A stretch of 64,000 bases of DNA, taken from DASUPK01 sp963819715 (GTDB lineage Bacteria; Actinomycetota; Thermoleophilia; Solirubrobacterales; 70-9). The notes beneath the pieces were generated by a model. That model was not told the DNA's origin and ran no database searches. It saw nothing but the letters and a program-made list of their open reading frames with translations. Both the position numbers and the translations under genes were made by a program. The stretch lies in the NCBI GenBank assembly GCA_963819715.1, contig CAWFXE010000002.1, positions 248,001 through 312,000 of the forward strand. The letters are read 5' to 3'. This document shows, in pieces, positions 34,077 to 43,964 of this stretch; positions within the stretch are counted from its first letter, which is position 1; each line of letters opens with the position of its first letter.

Positions 34077-35635
34077 CTACGGAAGCTCGACTACGCCCCC
34101 GAGGACGCCCACGTAGGCGGTGCCGTCAGGTCCGAGCGTCACGGGGGCGTAGTTGTTGTTGAAGCCGAATCCGGTGCCGGCCAGGCGCCGGTACACCGTG
34201 CGGCCGCTGCGGAAGTCGAGCGCGGTCAGATACCAGGCGTCGAGGCCGTCGCTCCGCGGCGGCCTCGTGTACGTGTAGACGAGCCCGTTGGCGAGCGAGA
34301 ACTTCGGCACCACAGAGGGCGCCGTTCACCGCTGGTCCAGGCCTTCCGGCAGCGGAAGTGCTTGCGGTGCTTCTTCTTTTTCTCCACGTCGACGCGCGTC
34401 AGCCCGGGCACGCTCTCGGAGCCGCCCAGATCGCTCGCGCTGATCACGTATCCGTAGTTGTTCTCAACGATCATCGAGCGATTGGTCGCGATCAGGGAAT
34501 TGTCGGTCGCGCTCGCCCCCTTGCCGAAGACCGCGGCCGAGCAGACGTGGCGCGCCTTTGCCTTCGCCTTGCCACGCCTGGGCTTGTGCTTCTTCCCCTT
34601 TGACTTCGCCAGCTTCGCCGCGCGCCGGTAGACGGCCACGTTCATCGGATCGGCGTTGTCGGTGATCGCGACCCAAGCCTTGCCCATCAGCGTTGGCGTC
34701 GTCCCGGACCCGGCGTCGCTCTGGCCGGGCTTGTGGATCCCGGAATTCGGATAGACCACGCGCCAGGTGATCTTCGGCCCTCCCCCGGGGTTGGCATCGA
34801 AGCGGTAGAGGGCCTTGTCGGAGACGATGAAGACGCCTCCGGTCTCATCGACGGCGAACGAATTCGAGATCCCCTCCCCGGCCAGCCTCTTCGTCCGCAC
34901 CGTTCCGTTGCCGCGATCGATCGTCCCGACGATCCCGCCGCGGGTGACGAACCAGAAGCGCCCCTTCCAGTCGGGCAGCACCGAGATGATTCCGTCCGTG
35001 GACGGGATCTTCGCGCTCAGGTCGTAATCGCGATCGACCCTGAATTGCGGGCCTGGCTGAATCGAGACGACGAGCAGGTGATGGTCGTTGGTGGCGACCA
35101 CCGGCCGGTCCTTCTGGTCGAGGAAGAAGTAGCCGCCCCCCGAGAAATCCGTGAACACGTTGCCGCCCGAGGTCAGATTTCGCAGCGGCAGGGGCATCGT
35201 GGCGAGCACGGCGAGGCTGTGCGGATCGAGAAGCGCCAGGACGGGCCTGTCCAGGCCGACGCAGACGGTCACGATCCGCCTCTGAGAGTCGAAGGTGATC
35301 GAGCCGCACTCGCGCGAGAACAGGGCCGAGGGCGCAGAGCCGTCGCCGAGCGGGCCCGAGCCCAGGTAGGTGTCGCTCATGTAGGCGTCGTCGTGGATGT
35401 TGCTGCGCCCGTTCGGCGCCAGGAACGGGTTGCGCGGCGGTTGGCTCATCCCGCCGACTGGGTTCGGGGTCGCTGCCGTCCCCTCGAACGTGGCCGCGGC
35501 CCCGCCAATCGGGTCGCCGAGGATCGGCACGATCGGCAGGCCTGGGACCTGGGCCGCAGCCAGACCCGCCAAGGCCGCGAAAGCCCCAAAGATCACTCCT
35601 GTGACAATCATCACCCCGCAAGCCCGGTGGCGCAT
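34077..35635 (-). CDS. Secreted propeller-like protein, one frameshift
   Basis: About 519 residues if repaired. Signal peptide ('MIVTGVIFGAFAALAGLAAA'), then repeated WD/PQQ-like strands: 'FTDFSGGGYFFLDQKDRP', 'LPDWKGRFWFVTRGGIVGTI', 'FAVDETGGVFIVSDKALYRF', 'GPDGTAYVGVLGG'. A Lys/Arg-rich insertion ('KSKGKKHKPRRGKAKAK') interrupts it at about residue 340. The last 78 codons are in another frame; one added G near 34318 ('WTSGER-AP...VVPKFSLANG') joins them. It is probably an extracellular binding or sugar-processing protein. The start is leaderless by sequence (TATGCT, 9 nt). Confidence 0.65.
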
Positions 35636-35668
35636 CTTGCTGCGAGCATACGCGAGACTTCGTATCGA

Positions 35669-36077
35669 ATGGAGCAGAAGCCGCTCGAGCTCATCCTGGC
35701 CCGCAACCTCCTGACGAGCCTTTCAACCCCGGCGTTCCTGGTCGATGAGAGCGGCGCGCTGCTCTTCTACAACGAGGCCGCCGGTGCGCTGCTCGGCATC
35801 TCGTTCGAGGAGTCCGGCGCGGATGCCCGCCGAGGAGTGGAGTCACGCGATGGGACCCTTCGGCAAGGACGGCAAGCCGATCCCGATCGAGGAGATCCCG
35901 ACCACCAAGGCGCTGCGGCACGGCCGTCCAGCGCACGGCAGCTTCACGGTGCGCTCGATGGGCGGCGACGAATACGAGATCGAGTCGACCGCTCTCCCGA
36001 TCGTCGCCGAGGGCGGCCAGGAGGGGGCCATGATCTTCTTCTGGACGCGGACGAACAACACACGCGGAGCGGGTTAG
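35669..36077 (+). CDS. PAS domain protein, one frameshift
   Basis: About 135 residues: 'LLTSLSTPAFLVDESGALLFYNEAAGALL' (PAS core), then after a one-base shift near 35818-35825 'MPAEEWSHAM', 'GKPIPIEEIPTTKAL' and 'EIESTALPIV'. It looks like a stand-alone sensory domain with no output domain. Removing one base in GGCGCGG restores a continuous reading. It is divergent from the propeller protein, 33 nt between starts. Confidence 0.6.
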
Positions 36078-36126
36078 TCCGCTATAGGGTGGGCAAGAGA
36101 GAGGAGGAGTTGCAGGTGAGGATTCG

Positions 36127-37011
36127 ATGAAGGTCAAGGTATGGGGTGCCCGCGGTTCCGTTCCCGGCGCCGGGGCCGGAGATGAACCGCTACGGCGGCA
36201 ACACCTCCTGCGTCGAGCTTCGAACTCAGTGACGGATCGACGTTGATCATCGACGCCGGCACCGGCATCCGCAGCCTCGGCGTCGGCATCGCCAAGCGGC
36301 TGCCCAAGATCAACATCCTCCTCACCCACCTTCACCTGGACCACATCCAGGGCCTGATGTTCTTCGCTCCCTGCTTCCGCTCTGAGTCCGAGATCACGAT
36401 CTGGGGCCCGTCCTCGCCCGGAGGCCTCTCTCGAGGAGCGCATCGCCCGCTACATCTCTGCCCCCCTCTCCCCCGTCGAGGTCCGCGAGCTGCCCTGCGA
36501 GGTGAGCTTCCTCGATACGCCCGCCGACCGAATGGGAGCTCGGCCCGGCGACGATCCGCGCCGAGGCGGTCACCCACCGCGGGCCCACGCTCGGATACCG
36601 GATCACCGACGGTCGACGACCACCCTTACCTACATCTCAGACCACGAGCCGGGCCTCGGCGCGCCGCTCGAGACGCTCGAGCCGGAGTGGATCTCGGGCT
36701 ATGACCTCGCCCGCAACACCGATCTGCTGATCCACGATTGCCAGTACACCGACGAGGAGTACCCCGACCACGTCGGCTGGGGCCACTCCCGACTCACCGA
36801 CACCCTCACCTTCGCCCGGCGGGTCGAGGCCGAGCGCCTGCTGCTCTTCCACCACGACCCACTGCACTCCGACGACTTCCTCGACCGCTTCAGGAGACCG
36901 CCCGGGAGCGCTGGGCCGAGCTCGGCGGCCGCGACGGCGCGGTCGAGCTGGCGCACGAGACCCAGGAGCTCGAGGTCCTGGCTCGCGAGCGCGTCAGCGT
37001 GGCTAGCCTAG
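36127..37011 (+). pseudogene. Metallo-beta-lactamase fold hydrolase, broken by six or more frameshifts
   Basis: Pieces in three frames assemble into a PqsE/RNase Z-like MBL hydrolase: 'MKVKVWGARGSVP', 'EMNRYGGNTSCVEL', 'LIIDAGTGIRSLG', metal motif 'THLHLDHIQG', 'ISDHEPG', 'LLIHDCQYTDEEY', 'GWGHSRLTDTL', 'LLFHHDPLHSD'. All metal ligands are present. Shifts are at about 36163, 36224, 36418, 36532, 36613 and 36893, mostly one base in C or G runs, with no missense decay between. A GGAGGAG ribosome site precedes the ATG. Consensus error is more likely than gene death. Confidence 0.72.
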
Positions 37012-38427
37012 GCCGGCGGGCGGCTTGCTCCGCCCAGGGCCGCTCGGCCTCCAGCTGGGCTGCGAGCGAGACGAGCACGTCTTCTCGGTTCGGCCGGGCG
37101 ATCACCATCACCGAGCGCGGCAGGCCGCCATCGGTGAAGCCCGCGGGGATCGTCGCGGCCGGCTGGCCCGGTGTAGTTCCAGCTGAACCCGTAGGGATAG
37201 ACGTTGGCCATCGCGTTCATCGTGCGCAGGGCGCCCTTTCCGAGCAGCTCCCGATCTCGAACGGCGGCTGCGCGGTCGCCGGGGTGAGCAGCAGCGTCGT
37301 AGTCGCGGAAGAACCCCTGGATCTTCGCCGCGGCCGCCGGGCATCCGGTCCCTCACCTTGTGCATCCGGCGATCGCTGAACAGGCGACCCATCCGGACGA
37401 AGCCCTTGGTCTGATCCGAGAGGCGCTCCGGATGCGGCAGGGTCAGGGCCTCGTCGCGGATGCCTCGGAAGTACAGCGGGAAGAAGTCTGGTTCGCGCGC
37501 GGCTGTACGGCGGGGCCGCCTCGGTCACCTCGTGGCCCAGGGAGCGGAGCAGCTCGATCGTCTCCCGGTAGGCGGCCAGCACCTCGGGCGCCTTCTTCAC
37601 CGGGGTCGCCGTCTGGGTCGTGCAGGCGATCCGCAGCTTGCCCGGCGGCGTGCGCGCCGCCTCCGCCAGCGGGCGCTCGAACGGCGGCGGGACATCGAGA
37701 TCGCCCTTCTCGGGGCCGCTCATCACGTCGAGATAGAGCGCCGTGTCCGTCACCGTGCGGCTGACGCAGCCGGAGACGGAGAGCCCGTACCAGTGCTCGC
37801 GGTCGGGCCAGAGGGAGATCCGGTTCCGCTGTGGCTTCAGCCCGAAGAGGCCGCAGAACGCCGCCGGATAGCGGATGGAGCCGGCGCCGTCGGTGGCGTG
37901 GGCGATCGCGCACATTCCCGCCGCGGTGGCGACCCCGCTGCCGCCGCTCGAGCCTCCGCAGGTCTTCGAGGTGTCCCACGGGTTGCGCGTGTCGCCCCAG
38001 GCCGGGCTCTCGGTGAAGCCGTAGATCGCGAGCTCCGGGAGGTTGGTCTTGCCGAGGATGGTCGCCCCCGCCTCTCGCAGCCGGCGCACCATGAGCCCGT
38101 CCTCCGCCGCGGGCTCGCCGTACGCCGCCGTGCCGTTGGTGGTCACCTCGCCCGCGTAGTCGACGTTGTCCTTGATCGCCACCGGCACGCCGAGCAGTGG
38201 CGCGTCATCACCCTTGGCGAGTCGCTCCTCGGCCTGCTTCGCATCCGCGCGCGCCTCTCGTCCAGGACGACCCGGTAGGCGTTCAGCTTCGGATCGAGCC
38301 GGGCGATCCGCTCCAGGTAGAGCTCGACCAGCTCGGTCGGCGAGACCTCCTTCGCGCGGACCATCTCCGCGAGCCGGGCGGCTCCCGCGAAGGCGACGTC
38401 CTGATCCGTGCTGCTGACCGCGCTCAC
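37008..38427 (-). pseudogene. Amidase signature family protein, broken by several frameshifts
   Basis: Amidase (GatA-like) pieces: start 'VSAVSSTDQDVAFAGAARL', catalytic Lys 'VAIKDN', Ser loop 'GGSSGGSGVATAAGM', 'DGAGSIRYPAAFCGLFGLKP', then an out-of-frame C-terminus 'DFFPLYFRGIRDEALTLP', 'FVRMGRLFSDRRMH', 'PYGFSWNYTG', 'MVIARPNREDVLVSL'. The enzyme would hydrolyse an amide bond. Shifts occur near 38255 and at several points between 37100 and 37490. The GTG start at 38427 is leaderless by sequence (TAGCGT, 7 nt). It converges on the MBL gene at a CCTAGG. Confidence 0.72.
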
Positions 38428-38471
38428 GGCCGCAACGCTATCTGGTAGGCTCCGCTCCGCAGGCTGACCGG

Positions 38472-41033
38472 CTAGCGGCGCTTCGTGCTTGCGGTGACAG
38501 CGGCGGGAGCTGTGAGCGCGATGCCCTGCGCTTGCACTTCCGCCGCTTCGTCGCCGTGGCCGGCGCCGACGCCGCCGGCACCGGGTTCTGCGCTGACCTC
38601 GTCGGTGATCACGGGCCGGATCGCCGTGCACCTCGCTCGCGCAGAACGGCGGATCGACCCACTCCTTGTTCGAGAACATCCGGGTCTGGTCGGCGAAGTA
38701 GGGCGAGTTCGGGTTCTCGGACTCCGAGTAGGTGAGGATCGAGCGGTCGTCCGGGCAGCCGCCGCCGAAGCTGGTCACCATCACGAAGCTCGAGCCGTGC
38801 GGGACGTTCGGGTAGCCCGGCTCGGGCCGGATCGCCCGACCAGCTCACGTTGATCGCGTTGAAGTCGCCGTTCGGATCGCCCGGGCCGCCGTGGATCGGG
38901 ATCTTCTCGTCGCCGCGCTTCTCGTACTGGTAGCCGCGCAGCGGCGCGTCGAGCGGGATGCCGGCGCCCTGCAGGTCGGTGACGGCATCGGCGAGCGCCT
39001 GCTGGACCTTCGGGCTGGCGATGTCGAGGCCGGACGGCGTGTTGACCGGGTCGTTGGCGTCGAAGGGCGTGGAGAAGACGGTCAGGTCGCCGGTGGGCAG
39101 GCTGATCGGCAGGCCGCCGGGGGTCGCCAGGGCGCGGGTCGCGAAGCGGCGGAAGAGGATCGCGCCGTTCGAGTCGAGGTTGTCGTGGAGGTCCCAGGCG
39201 GCCAGCACCGGGCAGGCGCCGCTGACGTCCACCGGACCGGAGCTGCCGAGCAGGTAGCCGCCGGGCGCCGAGCTGCAGAGCTGCACCAGCTGGTCGCGCC
39301 AGAGCTCGCCGGCGAACTGGCGGTCGTTGAAGACGTGCGTCCTGGAGCTGCTGGCGCGTGAAGCGTCGTTGCCGGGCAGGCCGTCGGTGCCGTCGAGGCG
39401 CTGCTGGACGATCCGCAGCCCGAGCCGGGTCCGCAGCGTCCGCGGCGTGCGCTCGTCGCCGATGATCCGCGCGAAGCCCTCGAGCGGATGCTCGGGGTTG
39501 GAGAGCCAGTAGCTGTCGTTGGAGTTGGTGACGTAGTCGTCGCGGATCAGGGAGGGCAGGTGCGAGGGGCCGAAGATCCCGGGGGCGGCGGCGTCGGGGT
39601 CGTTGTCCCACTCGCAGGACGAGCGCGACCCGTCGAGGACCGGCAGGCCGAGGAGCTGTGAAGGTGGCCGCGCCGACCGCCGTGTCGCACTGCTGGGCCT
39701 TCTCGTTGGAGACGTTCGGGATCGCGCCGATGTCCGCGTAGTAGGCCTTGCCGGCGGAGTCGGCGGCGATCGTGTTGACCCAGGGGATGCCCTCGTAGCT
39801 TCTTCTCGATCTGGTCGAGCTCGCTCGACGCTCTGCGCCTCGTTGGTGAAGAAGAAGTGGTTCAGGTAGCGGAAGTTGGTCGGCGTTGGCGTCGCCCATC
39901 GAGAACGCGGTGACCGGCGTCCAGGGCAGCGGGATGCCGGCGAGCGAGTCGACCACGGGGCCGTGGCTGGTCGAGTAGAGCGTCCGGGTCTCGGGCTGAG
40001 GCCGCTGCCGGTCGTTGACCTGGACGGTGACCTGCTCCTGCGTCCATGTCCCGCCACTGGCCGTCGTAGAGGTACTGGGTCGGGTTGAGCGGGTTGACGA
40101 CCTCCTGGAAGGGGGTGAAGCGGTAGGCGGTCGAGACGGTGTGGCTCCAGGCGAGGTTGTCGGTGTGGCCGATCAGGATCAGCGGGACGCCGTAGAGGCT
40201 GCCGCCGGAGACGTTGACCTTGCCCGGGATCATCAGATGCGCCTGGTAGAAGCGCTCCGGCCCGTCCCAGGGGAAGTGCGGGTTGCCGAGCAGCATGCCG
40301 CTTGCCGTTCGCGGTCGCCTGCGAGCCGAGCGCGATCGCGTTGGAGCCGATCGGCAGCTTCAGATTGGCCGGCAGGCCCTCGGCGATCGAGCTCGGGTCG
40401 ATCGGCAGCGAGGCGCCGCCGGGCGTCTTCGCGTTCGCGATCCCGTCGATCGCCACGGTTCCGGAGGCGAGCAGGGCGAGCTGGTAGAAGCGGCGGTAGG
40501 CGTCCATCTCGGTGATCGGCTTGACCCAGGCGGCGCCGCGGCAGCGCGGGTCCGGCAGGTTGTCGACGCCGGTGTCGGCGAGGTACTTGTTGTAGCCGGC
40601 GACGTAGCCGCGGACGCCCTCGCGGATCTCGTCGACCGGCCCGTTGGGCGGCGGCTGCGCGAGCAGGTTCTCGACCGTGTGGTCGTCGATGATCCGCTGG
40701 TAGAAGAAGTCGGAGTTGAGGTTGTTGGCCGAGAAGCCGTTGCCGCGCTGCAGGTAGCTGCCGTCGGGCCCGAAGCTGCCCTGGACGCCGTCGCCGGTGT
40801 AGCGCGAGCGCTCGCCGCGGACCGTCACGTAGGTCTCGGCGAGCTCGCAGATGTTGTCCTGCGCGAACGCGTAGCCGTAGCCGAAGCCGATGTCCGCGAA
40901 GTTGTCGCCGATGATGTTGGGGATGCCGTGCTGGTCGCGGTTGATCGTGGCGTGGAGCGGCGCTGCGCTCGCCGGCGAGGCCAGTGCGAGCAGGACGAAC
41001 CCCACCGACGGCCGTGATCCTCCCGTTCCCCAT
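38472..41033 (-). pseudogene. Penicillin acylase family (Ntn hydrolase), broken by many frameshifts
   Basis: Reassembled, about 850 residues with a signal peptide ('GFVLLALASPASA'). The alpha chain includes 'DQHGIPNIIGDNFADIGFG' and 'QDNICELAETYVTVRGERS'. The beta chain begins at the self-processing Ser in 'GSNAIALGS' followed by 'LLGNPHFPWDGPERFYQAHL'. C-terminal blocks such as 'TSFGGGCPDDRSILTYSESE' follow. It is likely a periplasmic or secreted amide hydrolase acting on acyl-homoserine lactones or similar. Shifts are near 41005, 40305, 40040, 39890, 39790, 39640 and 38815. The 3' end is uncertain. The start is leaderless by sequence (TAGTGT, 8 nt). Confidence 0.72.
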
Positions 41034-41073
41034 CGCGGGAGACACTACCTACCCAATAATGCGTATGCGCCGG

Positions 41074-41815
41074 TTAGCTCTCGGCGAGGATCTTGGCCTT
41101 CTCCCGCTCGAACTCGGAGTCGGTGAGCGCGCCGGACTCCCGCAGCTTCTGCAGCCGCTCGAGCTTGGCGATCTGGCCACCGGTCCCGCCGCCGCTCGAG
41201 CCGCCGCGTCCGGACGACCCCCAGGGCAGGCGCGCGCCGAGCTGCTGAGCGGCGCCCGCCTGGTCGAGGCCGGCGGACATCCGGGACATCATCCCGCCGC
41301 CCATCGCCCGCCGGAGCGGCAGCGGGCCGCTCGTCGCGCTTGCCGATCCCGCTCGACCAGGCCGCCAGAGCGCGATCAGCCAGCGCCGGCACCCCCATCA
41401 CCAGGAAGGTCCCGCCGACGATCAGGCCGCCGAGCTTGCCGCCGCTCGAGTCCTGGATCTGCTGGTTGGTGAGCGACGCGATCAGCGAGGTGGCGCCGGT
41501 GGCGGCGAAGAAGAGCCCCCAGGCGAAGACGCCGAAGCTGAAGTTGCTGGCGCTGTTGATCGGCCGGTCCTTGTCCCAGGGCGGATCGCCGCGGAAGGCG
41601 AAGATCCCGGCCCCGATCAGGCCGCCGAAGATCCCCGCCATCAGCAGCAGGATGTCGGTCCCGGTGCCCGACGGGCAGGGCTGGGCGATCTGGTACGGCG
41701 TGTTCCCGGAGGCGCAGGTGCCGGTCTCGAGCAGCGAGACGAGCTTGACGTTGAAGAGCACGATGCCGCCGATGAACATCGCGAGCCCCAGCGGCGCTTT
41801 GATCAGATAGCCCAT
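41074..41815 (-). CDS. Membrane protein with C-terminal SHOCT domain, one frameshift
   Basis: About 246 residues: three or four transmembrane helices ('LGLAMFIGGIVLFNVKLVSLL', 'LLLMAGIFGGLIGAGIFAF', 'LGGLIVGGTFLVMGVPAL'), a Gly-rich linker and a C-terminal SHOCT motif ('IAKLERLQKLRESGALTDSE'). SHOCT segments are short oligomerisation or target motifs in secreted and membrane proteins. One extra base near 41310 splits it. The ATG at 41815 has a GGGAGAAGGA ribosome site. The structured element copy 1 lies in sense 39 nt upstream. Confidence 0.68.
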
Positions 41816-41853
41816 TCCTTCTCCCGCGCGGCAGCCTACCCACGCTTGGGACG

Positions 41854-41956
41854 GGACGCCAGGCGCGCGGGTCCTGTCGCCGAAATTGATCGACACCCGC
41901 AGGAGTGGGTGTCGAAGTCAATTTCGGCGCCACCCGCGCGAGTGGCGGAGGCGTCC
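41854..41956 (-). promoter_or_regulatory. Covarying structured element, copy 1 (leader of the SHOCT gene)
   Basis: Inverted repeat read on the minus strand. Stems: GGCGTCC/GGACGCC (41950-41956 with 41854-41860), a 9-bp GC stem (41932-41940 with 41864-41872), an 11-bp stem GCCGAAATTGA/TCAATTTCGGC (41918-41928 with 41879-41889), and an 8-bp apical stem (41907-41914 with 41891-41898). Conserved internal loops GGC/GACAG and CTT/A are shared with copy 2, while three helices differ by paired changes. It ends about 39 nt before the SHOCT gene ATG. Confidence 0.65.
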
Positions 41957-42057
41957 ACGACAGCCCGTTGGCGCAGCGACTACGAGAAGGCTGTCCCCGG
42001 CGGGCAGGATGGTTGTCCATATGTCGCACTCTGGGTTCGCAGCGCGACCTCGTCCGG

Positions 42058-42165
42058 CACGTAGGCATCTCCAGCGGGCTGGCGCCGAATTTCACTTCCA
42101 CACGCGCGGGTTCGCGCGTGTGGATGAAATTCGGCGACAGCGACCCGCTGGCCGATACCTACGTG
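42058..42165 (+). promoter_or_regulatory. Covarying structured element, copy 2 (leader of the cupredoxin gene)
   Basis: Stems: CACGTAGG/CCTACGTG (42058-42065 with 42158-42165), CCAGCGGG/CCCGCTGG (42071-42078 with 42144-42151), GCCGAATTTCA/TGAAATTCGGC (42084-42094 with 42125-42135), and an 11-bp apical stem CCACACGCGCG (42098-42108 with 42113-42123) closed by GGTT. The asymmetric loops (CTGGC/GACAGCGA and CTT/A) match those of copy 1 on the other strand. It ends 71 nt before the cupredoxin ATG. The region 41957-42057 between the copies holds no gene and is the likely divergent promoter. Confidence 0.65.
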
Positions 42166-42236
42166 GAAAACACCCAGATAGACCGCAGTGCTGCCAGCGG
42201 ATGCCCGGCGTCTCGGACGAGGGGAAGCTGACGGAC

Positions 42237-42827
42237 ATGAGCCAGCCAGAGGAAGACAGATTGGAGCGCCGGATGAAAGGCGACCACAGGTTCTTCGTCC
42301 GGCTTTTCGGAGTCCTTGCCGGCCTCTTGGTTCTGGGCATGATTGCCATCGCCTACGCGATCGGCTTCGGCAACGGCAAGGACGAAGGCCGCAAGGTGCA
42401 GACGGCTGCTGCACAACCCTCAACCACCGAGACTCAGGCCGCTGAGCCGTCCTCGACCAACCCCGCGAGCACCTCCGGGGGCGGGGGGCTTCAGATCACG
42501 ATGAGCGATGACTTCTTCACTCCCGGCGATGCGACCGCCAAGGCTGGGACGGTGACGATCAGCACCCCGAACACGGGCCAGCTTGTGCATGAAATGGTCC
42601 TGGCGAAGACACAAGCCGACCCCGCCAAGCTGCCCACCACCTCAGACGGGAGCGTCGATGAGGCGAAGCTCGAAGCTGCCGGACAGGACGCGGGAGAGAT
42701 TGCTGACGTATCGCCCGGAGCGACGAAGAGCGGGAAGTTCAAGCTCACGCCCGGCAGGTACGTGATGTTCTGCAACGTTCCCGGCCATTACGCGGCGGGC
42801 ATGTACGGAACGATCACCGTCAAGTAG
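42237..42827 (+). CDS. Membrane-anchored cupredoxin
   Basis: 196 residues: short cytoplasmic start, one transmembrane helix ('LFGVLAGLLVLGMIAIAYAI'), a Thr/Ser/Glu-rich linker, then a plastocyanin-like domain from about residue 82. Copper ligands: His in 'LVHEMVLA', then 'VMFCNVPGHYAAGM' with Cys, His and Met. It probably passes electrons at the outer face of the membrane. An AGGGGAAG ribosome site precedes the ATG. It follows the structured element copy 2 and is divergent from the SHOCT protein gene. Confidence 0.85.
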   Translation: MSQPEEDRLERRMKGDHRFFVRLFGVLAGLLVLGMIAIAYAIGFGNGKDEGRKVQTAAAQPSTTETQAAEPSSTNPASTSGGGGLQITMSDDFFTPGDATAKAGTVTISTPNTGQLVHEMVLAKTQADPAKLPTTSDGSVDEAKLEAAGQDAGEIADVSPGATKSGKFKLTPGRYVMFCNVPGHYAAGMYGTITVK

Positions 42828-42867
42828 GGCGGGGCGGTTGCCGGCCGCTACCCGCCGCCCGGCCCGC

Positions 42868-43383
42868 TCAGACAGTCGCTTCGCGGTGCGGCAGCTTCCA
42901 GTCCGGCCGCGGGAAGTGGCAGGTGTAGCCGTTCGGGTAGCGCTGCAGGTAGTCCTGGTGCTCCTGCTCGGCCTCCCAGAACGGGACGGCCTCGCTGATC
43001 TCGGTGACGACCTTGCCCGGCCAGATGCCGGAGGCGTCGACGTCGGCGATCGTGTCCTCGGCGACCTGGCGCTGCTCGTCGGTCGTGTAGAAGATCTCGG
43101 AGCGGTAGCTCGAGCCGATGTCGTTGCCCTGGCGGTCCTTGGTCGTCGGGTCGTGGATCTGGAAGAAGAACTCGAGGATGTCGCGGTAGGAGATGCGGTC
43201 GGGGTCGAAGACGATCTCGACGGCCTCGGCGTGGCCGGGGTGATTCCCGTAGGTCGGGTTGTCGTTCTCCCCGCCGGTGTATCCGACGCGGGTGGAGATG
43301 ACGCCGTCGCGCTTGCGGAGCAGTTCCTGCACGCCCCAGAAGCAGCCTCCCGCGAGGATCGCGGTCTCGGTGTTTTCGGTCAT
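42868..43383 (-). CDS. msrA: Peptide-methionine (S)-S-oxide reductase
   Basis: 171 residues. The active-site motif 'GGCFWGVQE' (Cys about 14) and 'GYTGGENDNPTYGNHPGHAEAV' are diagnostic for MsrA, which reduces S-methionine sulfoxide in proteins at the expense of thioredoxin. The C-terminal recycling cysteine is in 'NGYTCHFPRPDW'. The ATG has a GGAAGGA ribosome site 8 nt upstream. It is 22 nt downstream of the NUDIX gene on the same strand. Confidence 0.95.
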   Translation of the reverse strand: MTENTETAILAGGCFWGVQELLRKRDGVISTRVGYTGGENDNPTYGNHPGHAEAVEIVFDPDRISYRDILEFFFQIHDPTTKDRQGNDIGSSYRSEIFYTTDEQRQVAEDTIADVDASGIWPGKVVTEISEAVPFWEAEQEHQDYLQRYPNGYTCHFPRPDWKLPHREATV

Positions 43384-43404
43384 GCGCTGTCCTTCCGTGT
43401 GAGG

Positions 43405-43921
43405 TCAAAAGCTTCTGATCCTCAGTCCATCGTAGGCCTCGGGCGTTACTGGGCGGAAGGGGGTCAGCGCCTGCAGGAAACGCCGCCAGCGGTGGCGCCG
43501 CAGGGCCTTGCCGACCAGCTCCCGGTCGTGCGGATAGGTGAGCAGCTCGTCGGCCTCGTCGGGCGTCACCCAGCGCAGCTCGTCGACCTCGTCGTGGGGC
43601 TCGAAGCCGCCCTTGATCGGCTCCATCAGCCAGTAGCGGACGAGCTTCCGGCGGCACTTGCGGTCCAGGTATGAGACGTGCGGAAGCTCGGGCCCCATGC
43701 TCGCACGCATAGCCGGTCTCCTCGTAGACCTCGCGCAGCGCGGCCTCACGCCACCCCTCCCCTTTCTCCAGCTTGCCCTTCGGCAGCGACCAGTCCATGT
43801 ACTTGGGCCGGTGGATCACCGCCACCCGGGTGCGGCTCTCCTCATCCCGGCGCACCACGACCCCGCCGGCAGCGGTGATGTCGGGCTTGCCATCCCCCAG
43901 CTCGAATTCGCCTCTCGCCAC
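43405..43921 (-). CDS. NUDIX hydrolase, one frameshift
   Basis: About 171 residues if repaired. 'GGVVVRRDEESRTRVAVIHRPKYMDWSLPKGKLEKGE' and the Nudix box 'GWREAALREVYEETGY' are intact in the first frame; after one extra base near 43690 the second frame gives 'GPELPHVSYLDRKCRRKLVRYW' and 'DELRWVTPDEADELL', as in MutT/Ap4A hydrolase-like proteins. It would cleave a nucleoside diphosphate-linked substrate. The GTG start is leaderless by sequence (TAATCT, 6 nt). It is probably in one operon with msrA. Confidence 0.82.
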
Positions 43922-43964
43922 GGCTGCAGATTACGGGGCCTCGGGCAGCGACCTTTTTACGTGT

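Noticed and set aside
36127..41033. A decaying genomic island or prophage
   Set aside because: No mobile genes, no composition change, intact motifs between single-base shifts; consensus error fits better.
41854..42165. Integron attC sites or insertion-sequence ends
   Set aside because: No GTTRRRY/RYYYAAC core sites, no integrase or transposase gene, no target-site duplication seen. Left as an unexplained structured element.
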